A program made the position numbers and the translations under genes. DNA of 64,000 bases, taken from positions 21,247 to 85,246 of the forward strand of contig CAJUAH010000018.1 of assembly GCA_910584375.1 (NCBI GenBank), read 5' to 3'. Positions 24,275 to 33,110 of this stretch are shown in pieces (positions within the stretch are counted from its first letter, which is position 1; every line of letters starts with the position of its first letter). This DNA comes from an uncultured Acetatifactor sp. (GTDB lineage Bacteria; Bacillota; Clostridia; Lachnospirales; Lachnospiraceae). The notes under the pieces were generated by a model that saw only the letters and a program-made list of their open reading frames with translations, made no database searches and was not told the origin of the DNA.

Positions 24275-24730
24275 ATGAGTCCGAAAAAAACAAGGCATGG
24301 CAAGATCCTGGAGATCATCGCCAGCCAGCAGATCGACACACAGGAAGAATTGGCCCGCCAGCTGAGAAACGCGGGATTTGATGTGACCCAGGCCACCGTG
24401 TCACGGGATATCCGGGAGCTGAGTCTGTACAAGGTCTCCGCCGACGGCGGAGGACAGCGGTACACCGTCCCCCGGCAGGAGGAAGGCCGCGGACTGGAAG
24501 ATAAGTACATCCGGGTACTGCGGGACGGCTTTTCTTCTATGGATATGGCGCAGAATATCCTGGTAGTCAGGACAGTATCCGGGATGGCGATGGCCGTGGC
24601 TGCCGCCATCGATGCCATGCATTTTCAGGAGATCGTGGGCAGCATCGCCGGGGATGATACGATCATGATGGCCGTGCGCACCGTGGAGGATACGGAGCGG
24701 TTGATGGAGAGGATCAGGGAACTATTGTAA
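24275..24730 (+). CDS. argR: Arginine repressor ArgR/AhrC
   Basis: A 151-residue winged-helix regulator that senses arginine. The DNA-binding part has KILEIIASQQIDTQEELARQL and the classic TQATVSRDIRELSLYK (residues about 38-53). The C-terminal hexamerisation domain has VVRTVSGMAMAVAAAID and EIVGSIAGDDTIMMAVR, with the Asp-Asp of the arginine-binding GDDT motif. In spore formers ahrC sits just before recN, as here. AGGAGATC precedes the ATG. Confidence 0.95.
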   Translation: MSPKKTRHGKILEIIASQQIDTQEELARQLRNAGFDVTQATVSRDIRELSLYKVSADGGGQRYTVPRQEEGRGLEDKYIRVLRDGFSSMDMAQNILVVRTVSGMAMAVAAAIDAMHFQEIVGSIAGDDTIMMAVRTVEDTERLMERIRELL

Positions 24731-24887
24731 AGACAGCGCGGGAGCGATCCCGCGTCAGTCCCACGACACAGGGAGTCCGGGGACTGGGGGAAAAGAGGGC
24801 GCGGCTCCTTGATAGAAGAGGGTACGTCTCCCTGGAAAAACGGGAGTGCGGCTCCTCCGAAAAAGGAAGCCAGGAGGAAAAAAAGAG

Positions 24888-26582
24888 ATGTTAATCAGTT
24901 TACATGTGAAAAACTTGGCCCTTATTGAAGAAACAGAAGTGGAATTTGGGGAGGGACTGAATATCCTGACCGGGGAGACCGGCGCGGGAAAGTCCATTTT
25001 GATCGGCTCGGTCAATCTGGCTCTGGGAGCCAGATTTGACAAGGAGATGCTGCGGCAGGGAGCGGAGAGCGCCCTGGTGGAGCTGCTTTTTTCCTGTCCG
25101 CCTCAGGAGCAGGAGCTACGGGAAAAACTGCAGGAGCTGGAGATACCGCTGGAGGAGGATACGGTGCTGATCAGCCGCCGGATGCAGCCGGGAAAGAGCG
25201 TGCTGCGCGTCAACGGCGAGACCGTCTCCGCCCGCCAGGTCAGGGAGGTGGCGGAGCTGCTCATCGACATTCACGGGCAGCATGAGCATCAGTCTCTTCT
25301 GCACAAGAAAAAGCATATGGAGATATTGGACGCTTACGGTGGGCAGGCGGCCCAGGAGGCGCTGGCCGAAACGTCGCGGCGTCACCGGGAGATGACGGAC
25401 ATCGCCCAGGAACGCGCCAAAAACATGTTGGATCAGGAGGCGCTCAGGCGGGAACAGGATCTGCTCAGCTTTGAGTGCCAGGAGATCCAGGAGGCGGTCC
25501 TGCGGCCCGGCGAGGACGAGGAATTGGAGGAGAACTATCGGCGGATGGTAAACGGGAAAAAGATCGCCGAGACGCTGGAGGAGGTGCGGCAGTACGCGGG
25601 CAACGAGGAGGGAGGGGCAGGCAGCGCCCTCAGCCGGGCGCTGCGCAGCATGCACGGGATCACCGAATATGACGGCAGGCTGGAGCAGATGGCGGAGCAG
25701 TTGACCCAGATCGACGATCTGTTAAGCGACTACAATCGGGACATGGCCCAGTACAGTGATACGCTGGTCTGGGACGAGCAGGATTTCCGCCGGACGGAAG
25801 ACCGTCTGAACTGCTTAAACCGCCTGAAAGATAAGTACGGCAGTACGTTGGAGCAGATATTGCAGGCCTATGAGCAGAAATGCCAGAGATTGGAAAAACT
25901 GGCGGATTACGATCTGTATATGAGCGAGCTGGAGCAGCGGCTGACCCAGGCGGAGGAGGCGCTGGCCGGGGCCTGCGAAAAGCTGACGGCTATCCGCCGG
26001 GACAGCGCCGCCGGGCTTACCGGGGTATTGACGGAGGCTTTGCAGGGGTTGAACTTCCTGACAGTACAGTTGGAGATCCGGGTACAGGACAGACAGCCTG
26101 TTACGGCAAAGGGCTGGGACGAGGTGGAATTTTTGATCTCCACCAATCCGGGCGAGGCGGTGAAACCCCTTGCCCAGATCGCCAGCGGGGGCGAACTGTC
26201 CCGGATCATGCTGGCGATCAAGACGGTGCTGGCCAGTCGGGACGATATCGACACGTTGATCTTTGACGAGATCGACGCGGGAATCAGCGGCAAGACGGCC
26301 TGGAAAGTGTCGGAGCAGCTTGACTGCGTGGCCCATGCCCATCAGGTGATCTGTATCACCCATCTGCCCCAGATTGCCGCCATGGCGGATCGGCATTATG
26401 TGATTGAAAAAACAGCCAGCGAGGACAGCACCGTCACGGATATCCGTCTCCTTGCGGGCGACGAGAATCTCCAGGAGCTGGGCAGGCTGCTGGGCAGCGA
26501 CGGAATGACAAAGGCAGTGCTGGGCAATGCCCGGGAGATGCGGCAGCAGGCGCTGAAACACAAAAAAGACCACGTGGACTGA
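24888..26582 (+). CDS. recN: DNA repair protein RecN
   Basis: A 564-residue SMC-like ATPase for double-strand break repair. Walker A GETGAGKSIL lies near residue 30, DIHGQHEHQSLL near 130, two coiled-coil arms span about 150-380, and the C-terminal head has ASGGELSRIMLAIK (signature) and TLIFDEIDAGISGKTAW (Walker B), then VICITHLPQIAAMAD. The length is normal for the family. The ATG preceded by AGGAGG gives MLISLHVKNLALIEE, the family start. An intergenic gap of about 157 bp separates it from argR. Confidence 0.96.
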   Translation: MLISLHVKNLALIEETEVEFGEGLNILTGETGAGKSILIGSVNLALGARFDKEMLRQGAESALVELLFSCPPQEQELREKLQELEIPLEEDTVLISRRMQPGKSVLRVNGETVSARQVREVAELLIDIHGQHEHQSLLHKKKHMEILDAYGGQAAQEALAETSRRHREMTDIAQERAKNMLDQEALRREQDLLSFECQEIQEAVLRPGEDEELEENYRRMVNGKKIAETLEEVRQYAGNEEGGAGSALSRALRSMHGITEYDGRLEQMAEQLTQIDDLLSDYNRDMAQYSDTLVWDEQDFRRTEDRLNCLNRLKDKYGSTLEQILQAYEQKCQRLEKLADYDLYMSELEQRLTQAEEALAGACEKLTAIRRDSAAGLTGVLTEALQGLNFLTVQLEIRVQDRQPVTAKGWDEVEFLISTNPGEAVKPLAQIASGGELSRIMLAIKTVLASRDDIDTLIFDEIDAGISGKTAWKVSEQLDCVAHAHQVICITHLPQIAAMADRHYVIEKTASEDSTVTDIRLLAGDENLQELGRLLGSDGMTKAVLGNAREMRQQALKHKKDHVD

Positions 26583-26614
26583 CCTGTCCGCGGAGGAAAG
26601 AAGAAGGCAGAGAG

Positions 26615-27841
26615 ATGGGATTGTTTGGCAGAAAGAAAAAGGAAAAGCAGGAATGGCAGGACGCCGTTTTGACGGTGTATGCGTGCAGAGGAGACATGGG
26701 CGTGATCCCGGAAAGGATACAGAAGGCGTTCGGCCCGCTGCAAAAAAGTTTTTCGCAGGTAGGACCCGATCATTTCCAAATGTTGTTGACGGACGGGTCC
26801 GCAATGGATTTTCACATCAAGACCGACGCGGCGGAGACCGGCGCTCAGGCGGCGGGCATGATGAACTTTTTCGCCCAGGCCCGGCTCGCGAATCAGGAGG
26901 TGCAGAAGGCCGCTCTGGCGCAGATACGGCTGTTTAACTGTATCGTGGGGATCGGATTTCAGGTCAATGGGGACGAGGCTCGAACCGAGGCGGTGCAAAG
27001 GGCGGTCTTTGGGCTGGCCGATCTGCTGGCAGGTTTCGTACTGACTCCGCAGTTCTATCTGTTTCATGCCGACGGCAGGCTGCTGCTCTCTATAGACGGA
27101 AAAACGGATTTTGAATCTTTCAATCCGGTGGCGGACGCCTCCTTTCTGGAAAGGGGGCGAGCGGAGGAAACCCAGGCGGACACGGAGCGCAAAGCCCGCT
27201 CCATCGCCGCTTGCAGGGACAGAGGCATCCCCTGTATCGAGCATCTGCGGGCGGCGGTTATGGAGAGCGAGTGCAGGATTCCCGCTCCGGAGAAGATCCT
27301 GGGCAGGGCTGTGGCAGTATTTGCTGCCTGTGTCCGCTCGGAGGCGCTTACCAATGGGCAAGGCGAGGATTCTCAGGGGCTGGTTCGCGATATGGAGGAG
27401 CGGTTGGAGGAGATATATGGGATCAGGGCCTGGCTGTCTGATGAGGAGAGGGACTATCTGGACGGGAAACGGGACGACGCCGCCAGTCATAACCGGTTTG
27501 GTTGGAGATACGAGTGCTGCGCGGTTCTCCTGTGGGCGCTGTCCCTCTTTGAACTGGGAGAACCCAGGGAGATATGCGACGCCTCCAGGCTGGGCGCTCT
27601 GCTGTGGAACAATGATTTTGACAGTCTGATGAAAAAAGCGAAATGCAGGAGCATGGAGGAGATACTGGATATGCAGGATCTGATCTTTCGCTACGACTGG
27701 GCCTGTGTGGACGCAAGGATCCACGGGACAAAAGTGGAGGCTGTAAACAGCGAGATCGTCTATGAATGGCACTACGCGCTGAACTGGCTGGTGGGAGCGG
27801 AAGGGATCACAGATTGGGACAGGGTGCGGACTACCACTTAA
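26615..27841 (+). CDS. DUF4272 domain protein
   Basis: A 408-residue soluble protein. An N-terminal region of about 180 residues, starting with a basic GLFGRKKKEK, shows no family I know. The C-terminal half fits DUF4272: ERKARSIAACRDRGIPCIEHL at about 188, a central RAVAVFAACVRSEAL, then WRYECCAVLLWALSLFEL and the ending HYALNWLVGAEGITDWDRVRT. DUF4272 has no established function; such proteins often appear as accessory genes. It sits between recN and spoIVB, which are usually adjacent. A terminator-like hairpin follows. Confidence 0.75.
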   Translation: MGLFGRKKKEKQEWQDAVLTVYACRGDMGVIPERIQKAFGPLQKSFSQVGPDHFQMLLTDGSAMDFHIKTDAAETGAQAAGMMNFFAQARLANQEVQKAALAQIRLFNCIVGIGFQVNGDEARTEAVQRAVFGLADLLAGFVLTPQFYLFHADGRLLLSIDGKTDFESFNPVADASFLERGRAEETQADTERKARSIAACRDRGIPCIEHLRAAVMESECRIPAPEKILGRAVAVFAACVRSEALTNGQGEDSQGLVRDMEERLEEIYGIRAWLSDEERDYLDGKRDDAASHNRFGWRYECCAVLLWALSLFELGEPREICDASRLGALLWNNDFDSLMKKAKCRSMEEILDMQDLIFRYDWACVDARIHGTKVEAVNSEIVYEWHYALNWLVGAEGITDWDRVRTTT

Positions 27842-27884
27842 TTTTTAAAAGCCATAAATTTCATTGATTAAACTTTAAAAAATG

Positions 27885-27930
27885 ATCACACACTATTTGC
27901 AAGACTATTTGCGAAAGTGTGTGATTTTAT
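27885..27930 (+). terminator. Hairpin terminator before spoIVB
   Basis: Arms ATCACACACT and AGTGTGTGAT form a 10-bp stem with a 21-nt loop, followed by TTTAT. It lies about 45 bp after the DUF4272 stop. Confidence 0.55.
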
Positions 27931-28003
27931 GTGGAAAAAAACAGTTTATAATAAAGAAATAGAGCGGGAGAACGCTGTAATTCAGGGCCAGGCAGGGGCC
28001 GAT

Positions 28004-29302
28004 ATGTTCACATTTCTGGATAAATGGAAGAGATCCAGACGCCGCCGGAAGGTCTGCCGCTATGCCCTCTGCGGCGTGCTGATCAGCGCAAGTCTGGCGC
28101 TGGGAGGCATGGGCTATTACAATCTGTATAATCAGGTGCCCTCGGTGCTGCGCATCAAGGCGGACATGGAACAGACTATCGATCTGGGCGTGCCTCTTAC
28201 CGGGGAGATGGTGGCGGTCAGCGGCCAGGAGGACTCCAATATCCCGGCGGGAGCAGTCAACATCGATCTGAGCCGTCAGGTCACGATGAAGATGAGTTCG
28301 GACCAGAGCTACCAGATGAATGTGAAAATCTTCGGCATCCTGCCGTTTAAACAGGTGGGGATACAGGTTATCCGGGAGCAGGAGCTGACGCCCGTGGGAG
28401 CGCCCATCGGTATCTATGTGAAAGCGGAGGGCCTGCTGGTGGTGGGCGTGGGGGATTTTCAGGGGCCGGACGGCCTCACTTACTGTCCCGCAAAATATGT
28501 GGTAAAATCCGGCGACTATATACTGGAACTGGACGGCCAGCCGGTGGAGGATAAAAAAGACTTTGTGCGCCGGGTGGAGGAGAGCCAGGGCCGGGAAGTG
28601 ACGCTGAAGATCCGGCGGGGAGACGATATTCTGAACGTTCAGGCGAGACCCGCGCAAAACAGCGACCAAAAATACAAACTGGGTATATGGATAAGAGACA
28701 ATGCCCAGGGAGTGGGCACGCTGACGTATATTGACGCTGACGGCAACTTCGGCGCGCTGGGGCACGGCATCAACGACGTGGACACCAGCACTCTGATGAA
28801 CCTGGACGACGGCACGCTGTACGAGACGGAGATCATCGCCATCCGGAAGGGCCGGGACGGGGAACCGGGGGAGATGACGGGGATGATCGTCTACAGCCCC
28901 GACCGGATCCTGGGAGATATATACTACAACGGCAAGGAGGGCATCTTCGGACACTGCAATGAAAAAGCGCTGGCAATGGGAACGGAGGAGGCACTGCCCA
29001 TCGGCCTGAAACAGGAGATCGAGAAGGGGCCTGCCAAAATACTGTGCAGTGTGGACGGCGCGCCCAAATATTACGATGTGGAGATCACAGCGGTGCATCT
29101 GGACCACGACAATGTGAACCGGGGGATCGAGCTGAAAGTGACGGATCCCGAACTGCTGGCCCTGACCGGCGGCATCATCCAGGGCATGAGCGGCGCTCCC
29201 ATCATCCAGAACAATCATCTGATCGGCGCCGTGACCCATGTGCTGGTGCAGGACGCCAGCCGGGGGTATGGGATTTTTATTGAGAATATGCTGGAGCATT
29301 GA
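28004..29302 (+). CDS. spoIVB: SpoIVB sporulation serine peptidase (family S55)
   Basis: A 432-residue forespore protease that cleaves SpoIVFA and so triggers pro-sigma-K processing in the mother cell. A basic start (KWKRSRRRRKV) is followed by a membrane helix (YALCGVLISASLALGGMGYY), a PDZ-like domain (VKSGDYILELDGQPVEDKKDF), and the S55 domain with the His of GALGHGIND and the Ser of GIIQGMSGAPIIQN. An open frame begins 29 codons upstream, but it contains a TATAAT box (27947-27952), and the shorter start gives the usual length of about 426. The expected next gene, spo0A, is absent. Confidence 0.92.
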   Translation: MFTFLDKWKRSRRRRKVCRYALCGVLISASLALGGMGYYNLYNQVPSVLRIKADMEQTIDLGVPLTGEMVAVSGQEDSNIPAGAVNIDLSRQVTMKMSSDQSYQMNVKIFGILPFKQVGIQVIREQELTPVGAPIGIYVKAEGLLVVGVGDFQGPDGLTYCPAKYVVKSGDYILELDGQPVEDKKDFVRRVEESQGREVTLKIRRGDDILNVQARPAQNSDQKYKLGIWIRDNAQGVGTLTYIDADGNFGALGHGINDVDTSTLMNLDDGTLYETEIIAIRKGRDGEPGEMTGMIVYSPDRILGDIYYNGKEGIFGHCNEKALAMGTEEALPIGLKQEIEKGPAKILCSVDGAPKYYDVEITAVHLDHDNVNRGIELKVTDPELLALTGGIIQGMSGAPIIQNNHLIGAVTHVLVQDASRGYGIFIENMLEH

Positions 29303-29324
29303 GGGTGGGTGGAGTACAGGAGAG

Positions 29325-29372
29325 AGAAGAGTAGTTTTGACAGACTTATAGTCAGAGCTGTTCTTCTTTTTT
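29325..29372 (+). terminator. Terminator after spoIVB
   Basis: A 17-bp stem with four G-U pairs (arms 29325-29341 and 29351-29367) and a 9-nt loop is followed by a run of T. Confidence 0.8.
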
Positions 29373-29449
29373 ATAGTCTTTTTGACCATGTAATATATAG
29401 TTTTTACTAAATTGTGAATTCACATTCTATAAAACTTGCAAATTGTGTA

Positions 29450-29478
29450 TTGATAAACAAACTGATATGTGGTAAGCT
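29450..29478 (+). promoter_or_regulatory. Promoter of the AT-rich three-gene cassette
   Basis: TTGATA, 17 bp, TAAGCT with an extended TG (TGGTAAGCT). The start of the first gene is about 47 bp downstream. Confidence 0.5.
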
Positions 29479-29525
29479 ACACTTGCTAATATCAGACTCT
29501 GTTTTGCTGGCTGGAGTGATTAAAT

Positions 29526-30419
29526 ATGAATGATTATGTGAAGGATGAATCAATCGAAATCTTAACAAGTGAAATAATGCAGTACTTAAAAAAATTTGTA
29601 ACAAGGCAAATGCTTTGTTTTATGCTGCTGTTGGGCGCCAGAACACTTTCCAATAAGGAAATTGCCGACGGAATGGGATGCAAACCCAGTGCTTTGAGTA
29701 ACCTAATAGATAGGATGAAAAAATCGGAGATTCCACTTATCTCGTTTGTGAAACGAGAACGATATATGATGTATTCACTGACACCAGCAGCGCTTGAGTA
29801 TATTCGACAATATATGGAGACACCCGAGGAACATGAGCACAAAGTGGTTCGTCTGCGTAATGAAATGCAAGATTGCCAGATGGCTTTAAAAAGGCTGCAT
29901 GAAGATATAGGGAATGATTATGAAAATGAACTTATTGCAATGCTCTTATTATATGAAAATGGACAGTATGAAGAAGAGGGAATGGAAAGTTTTTGCCTTT
30001 TTATAGATTGTATGAAAAAATTGATTTTCAAAGGTTATATCAGAGAATATAAGGAAATGATTCAAAAATTTGCATTGTCTCGACTTCGAGATAAACTACA
30101 AAACTATTTTGCACAGTATATTCATTTTAGAAAACTATGTGAAATTTATATGAACGATTGGGAGGCAGCATACGAGCTTGTTGATAGTTATTTTGATTCT
30201 AAGGGGAAATCGATTGGATTGAACGTATTAAAAAGATGCGGAGAAAATATTGGCATAGAGGAGATTGTTGATATTGCGGAAACTTTAGGAGAAATGAAGA
30301 AAACGAATAGCGAAAAGGGTCTATCAAAGGAAGATTTTAGACAAAAATGGGGCGAGTGTTTTTCTGGCAATGAGCAACTCCTATACTATATTGCAGAAAA
30401 GGTCACGAATTTAACTTAA
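29526..30419 (+). CDS. Unknown protein with N-terminal winged helix (MarR-like)
   Basis: A 297-residue protein. Residues about 25-85 look like a winged helix-turn-helix: LSNKEIADGMGCKPSALSNLIDRMKKS as helix-turn-helix and RERYMMYSLTPAALEYIRQY as wing and following helix. The remaining 200 residues are helical and charged and are not recognised; stretches such as ENELIAMLLLYENGQYEEEG could be a sensor or dimerisation domain. AT-rich codon use contrasts with spoIVB upstream. It heads a same-strand cassette with two membrane proteins and is likely their regulator. GGAGTG precedes the ATG. Confidence 0.6.
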   Translation: MNDYVKDESIEILTSEIMQYLKKFVTRQMLCFMLLLGARTLSNKEIADGMGCKPSALSNLIDRMKKSEIPLISFVKRERYMMYSLTPAALEYIRQYMETPEEHEHKVVRLRNEMQDCQMALKRLHEDIGNDYENELIAMLLLYENGQYEEEGMESFCLFIDCMKKLIFKGYIREYKEMIQKFALSRLRDKLQNYFAQYIHFRKLCEIYMNDWEAAYELVDSYFDSKGKSIGLNVLKRCGENIGIEEIVDIAETLGEMKKTNSEKGLSKEDFRQKWGECFSGNEQLLYYIAEKVTNLT

Positions 30420-30449
30420 TAGCCAGTTTTCAGGTTACGGTGTACAAAT

Positions 30450-31187
30450 ATGGAGAAAAAAGGAACGGATTATTCGACGACAAATGGGCAAGAAAACTCA
30501 AAACAAAGAGGAAAATTATCTGGAGACGTTAATATTATAGGTGCAGTGTTGGGACTTATAGGTGCAGCGTTGGGATTTATAGGAGTAATTTCCTCAGGGC
30601 TTATTAACGCAGGAAGTAATATTTATATTAAGTTTTTGGATATCATTGAGAAAAAGCGGATGGAGGAAAAGGAGAAACAGGAGGAGTTTGAACGTATACA
30701 AGATGAAGAGTCAATAGTAATACAAAACCGAGTATGGGAAGAACATGCCGGAATTGAGTATTTAGGATATCAGGTAGGAACTGACAGCGAGACAACGCAG
30801 TTTCGGGTTAGACCATATCTGTTTTGCGATGTGATTTACAGCACGGGAAAAGTGGATCATTGCTGGATCCAAAATCATTATACGCAAGAGGAATATTTAT
30901 CCGAGGCTGGGAAGGTCGAATTGTTGGAAGTATATGAGCCAGGAGTTATTGAAGACAGAATGGAGAATTTACTGAAAGAGGAGAAAAAGGAAGACGTGGA
31001 AACAGAGCTTTATACATTGCTCGTGGTAGAATATAATGTGCGGGAAGTATCACCGGAATATGTATGTTATTGCCTGCAAAATGGAAAGCTTCAGATTCAA
31101 GAGTTGAAGTGGGGGAGTGATCTGATAGATAGCAAAGAAGAGTTTATATTTGATTCGGAATGTAGTATCTGGGAGTGGAATGAGTAA
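30450..31187 (+). CDS. Unknown membrane protein of AT-rich island
   Basis: A 245-residue protein. A polar N-terminus is followed by a glycine-rich hydrophobic stretch at about residues 30-58 (IGAVLGLIGAALGFIGVISS) with GxxxG-type spacing, then a charged coiled-coil-like segment (EKKRMEEKEKQEEFERIQDEE). The C-terminal 160 residues are soluble, rich in aromatic and acidic residues, and not recognised. The upstream ribosome binding site is weak. It sits 30 bp after the winged-helix gene and 29 bp before another membrane protein, so the three are likely one unit. No function can be assigned. Confidence 0.55.
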   Translation: MEKKGTDYSTTNGQENSKQRGKLSGDVNIIGAVLGLIGAALGFIGVISSGLINAGSNIYIKFLDIIEKKRMEEKEKQEEFERIQDEESIVIQNRVWEEHAGIEYLGYQVGTDSETTQFRVRPYLFCDVIYSTGKVDHCWIQNHYTQEEYLSEAGKVELLEVYEPGVIEDRMENLLKEEKKEDVETELYTLLVVEYNVREVSPEYVCYCLQNGKLQIQELKWGSDLIDSKEEFIFDSECSIWEWNE

Positions 31188-31216
31188 TTTCTGCATTGGA
31201 AAAGGGGGCGGTATGA

Positions 31217-32407
31217 TTGAACTTTATAAGTATATTTATACGTATCACCTTCCTTGTCGGATCACTGTTAGCAATTACCGTTGGAGGAATCGCCCAATAT
31301 CGACTTCTTCTTATGAAAAGAAAGGCAAATAGTAAAAATAAAAAGCACGATGCTAGTCTGAACGACAAAGAGTGGAGGAAAAAGAAAAAAATATACTGCT
31401 TTATAATTGGAACAGGCTTTATCTTTTTGATGCCTTCCTTAATTTTTGTATCGCAACTGTTCTTCGAGAAGGATGATACTCCCCAAATAGAAAGTAACGA
31501 AACGGATGTAGAGCGTAATCAATACACAAATATATTAAGTGCGGAGTTTGGGGAATTACGTCCGAATGACCGCAAAACAAAATGGGAAAATATTCTGGAC
31601 AGCAATCTTGGGGCCGATCAGTATGGGGGTGATAAATCTTCTTCGGACTATGAAATCTCTAATGGAAATATATTAGTATCACAGGATAAATTACCTATAG
31701 CCGAAGAAATCCATGCTTTATACGAAAACAATGCTGGTTATGTGATAGAACCGGAGTACTCATTGAGCGAGATCAATCAAATCATCGCAAATGCAGAAGA
31801 CAAAAAAGACATAGACGTAGAGTTTCACAAACAGGAGGTTATACTCTATGCTGGAGATATATTTGGCAGAGAGAATAGTATTAGCAGGGAAAGCATATGT
31901 CAGGCAGGCAGAGCTGCCCATGATGTCGTAAATTGTCTGTGTCAGGATTCGGAAACGGATGTTAGAGAAATCATTTTTTATGCGGCTCTGGCGAAGAAAT
32001 ATTATGATTTTGCCATTGGTATGCCCATAAATGAGATGAAAAGTGTGAACAGGTATGACGAATACGTTCTGTATCGTATGGGCATGTTGTTTGACAAATT
32101 GGCAGGAGTCGAAAAACTAAAAGATTATCGGGAGCATTTTCTTTTAGAGGCGGCAAGTTTTTATGCCTTGGCTTCCGAAACGGGGGAAGGAAGGGAAGGC
32201 ATGAGCGATAATCATATATTTAATGTGGACTTTTTCAGGGGGCGTGTGCTTTATTATCTGTATAATTTAGGGAGAGAAGATGAAAAGGAATGTGCTATAG
32301 AGTGCATTGAAAACTTTCTTGATGTAAAAGACAGGATACCGGAAGAATTTAGATTGTCTGGGGTAGAGATAAGCTGTGAACACATATTGAAAAGATTGAA
32401 GGGGTGA
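31217..32407 (+). CDS. Unknown two-helix membrane protein with helical soluble domain
   Basis: A 396-residue protein with two membrane helices (residues about 5-27, FIRITFLVGSLLAITVGGIAQY, and 57-77, CFIIGTGFIFLMPSLIFVSQL) separated by a basic loop. A large outer or inner domain follows. Its last 200 residues are helical with repeated LY, AL and YF patterns (EIIFYAALAKKYYDFA, YREHFLLEAASFYALA, VLYYLYNLGREDEKECA) that suggest TPR-like helices. The start is a TTG after GGGGGCGG; a nearby ATG is in another frame. Function is unknown. It is the last gene of the AT-rich cassette. Confidence 0.55.
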   Translation: MNFISIFIRITFLVGSLLAITVGGIAQYRLLLMKRKANSKNKKHDASLNDKEWRKKKKIYCFIIGTGFIFLMPSLIFVSQLFFEKDDTPQIESNETDVERNQYTNILSAEFGELRPNDRKTKWENILDSNLGADQYGGDKSSSDYEISNGNILVSQDKLPIAEEIHALYENNAGYVIEPEYSLSEINQIIANAEDKKDIDVEFHKQEVILYAGDIFGRENSISRESICQAGRAAHDVVNCLCQDSETDVREIIFYAALAKKYYDFAIGMPINEMKSVNRYDEYVLYRMGMLFDKLAGVEKLKDYREHFLLEAASFYALASETGEGREGMSDNHIFNVDFFRGRVLYYLYNLGREDEKECAIECIENFLDVKDRIPEEFRLSGVEISCEHILKRLKG

Positions 32408-32464
32408 ATGAAAAAGATATTAAGCCAATGATCCCAAGATGATCTGCGAGTTCCCGAAATCGGT

Positions 32465-32655
32465 GTGAAAAGTTTGGACATTAACAAATCCTAAAAGCGG
32501 ATGGCTGGTTTGAAGTGAATGTCGTAGGCAGTCATCACCAATTTAAGCATCCCGTCAAAAAGGGGCGTACTACAGTAAAAAAACATCCTGACAAAGATAT
32601 TCCTCTTCCAACACTGAAACGCATAGAAGAGCAGTCAGGTCTAAAGTTTGATTAG
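32465..32655 (+). pseudogene. hicA: hicA toxin with a -1 frameshift
   Basis: The downstream frame reads ILKADGWFEVNVVGSHHQFKH and continues to EQSGLKFD with the HicA dsRBD-like fold and the catalytic His of the GSHHQFKHP motif. It lacks a start codon. In the preceding frame GTG-AAA-AGT-TTG-GAC-ATT-AAC-AAA gives MKSLDINK, the usual HicA beginning. The two halves join perfectly if one A is restored in AACAAATCC near 32488. The toxin is therefore broken by a single-base deletion, unless this is a sequencing error. The hicB antitoxin 27 bp downstream is intact. Confidence 0.75.
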
Positions 32656-32682
32656 TTCAGACATGTTATGGAGGTTGCCATT

Positions 32683-33087
32683 ATGAAAAAAATCGATCGA
32701 TATTTTTATCCTGCTATTTTCATTTACGAACCCGGAAAGGAAATTGCAGTTGATTTTCCGGATTTAAAGTGTGCTACCAGCGGTACAAATGATGACGACG
32801 CATTTCTGTCAGCGCGGGAACTTCTCGGCTGCGTGCTATATGGGCTGGAAGAGGATGGGGAAGAGATTCCCGTCCCCACGCCTTTGTCTGCTATAAAGAC
32901 AAAAGAAAACGAGCGAGCCGTTTTAATCGACGTGTATATGCCATCTGTTCGTATGGCTAATGTGAATCGTGCGGTGAATAGAACTGTTACGCTGCCCGCG
33001 TGGCTCAATGTCGCTGCCTTGGAACGTAACATCAACTTTTCACAGGTGTTACAGGACGCTTTAAAGTCTCAGTTGAATCTGGGATGA
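32683..33087 (+). CDS. hicB: HicB-family antitoxin
   Basis: A 134-residue antitoxin. The N-terminal RNase H-like HicB fold shows RYFYPAIFIYEPGKEIAVDFPDLKC, the family-typical ATSGTNDDDAFLSARELLGCVLYG and IPVPTPLSAI. The C-terminus, VTLPAWLNVAALERNINFSQVLQDALKS, is a ribbon-helix-helix-like DNA-binding segment. HicB neutralises the HicA mRNA interferase and represses the operon. TGGAGG precedes the ATG, 27 bp after the frameshifted hicA. A strong bidirectional terminator follows. Confidence 0.9.
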   Translation: MKKIDRYFYPAIFIYEPGKEIAVDFPDLKCATSGTNDDDAFLSARELLGCVLYGLEEDGEEIPVPTPLSAIKTKENERAVLIDVYMPSVRMANVNRAVNRTVTLPAWLNVAALERNINFSQVLQDALKSQLNLG

Positions 33088-33110
33088 GGATTTACAGCAA
33101 TTTAATCCGA

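Noticed and set aside
23212..24618. Long minus-strand frame of 468 codons opposite nadK and argR
   Set aside because: It is a shadow frame kept open by GC-rich codons and the in-phase 27-bp repeat; both plus-strand genes are clearly real.
24747..24765. GCGGGA/TCCCGC hairpin after argR as a terminator
   Set aside because: It has a short 6-bp stem and no T-run, so it is not a supported terminator.
27917..28003. Longer N-terminus for SpoIVB starting with MCDFMWKKTVYN
   Set aside because: The region overlaps the end of a hairpin and contains a TATAAT box, adds residues atypical for the family, and makes the protein longer than usual.
29303..33100. Prophage or transposon in the AT-rich island
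   Set aside because: No integrase, transposase, phage structural gene, direct flanking repeats or tRNA target was recognisable.
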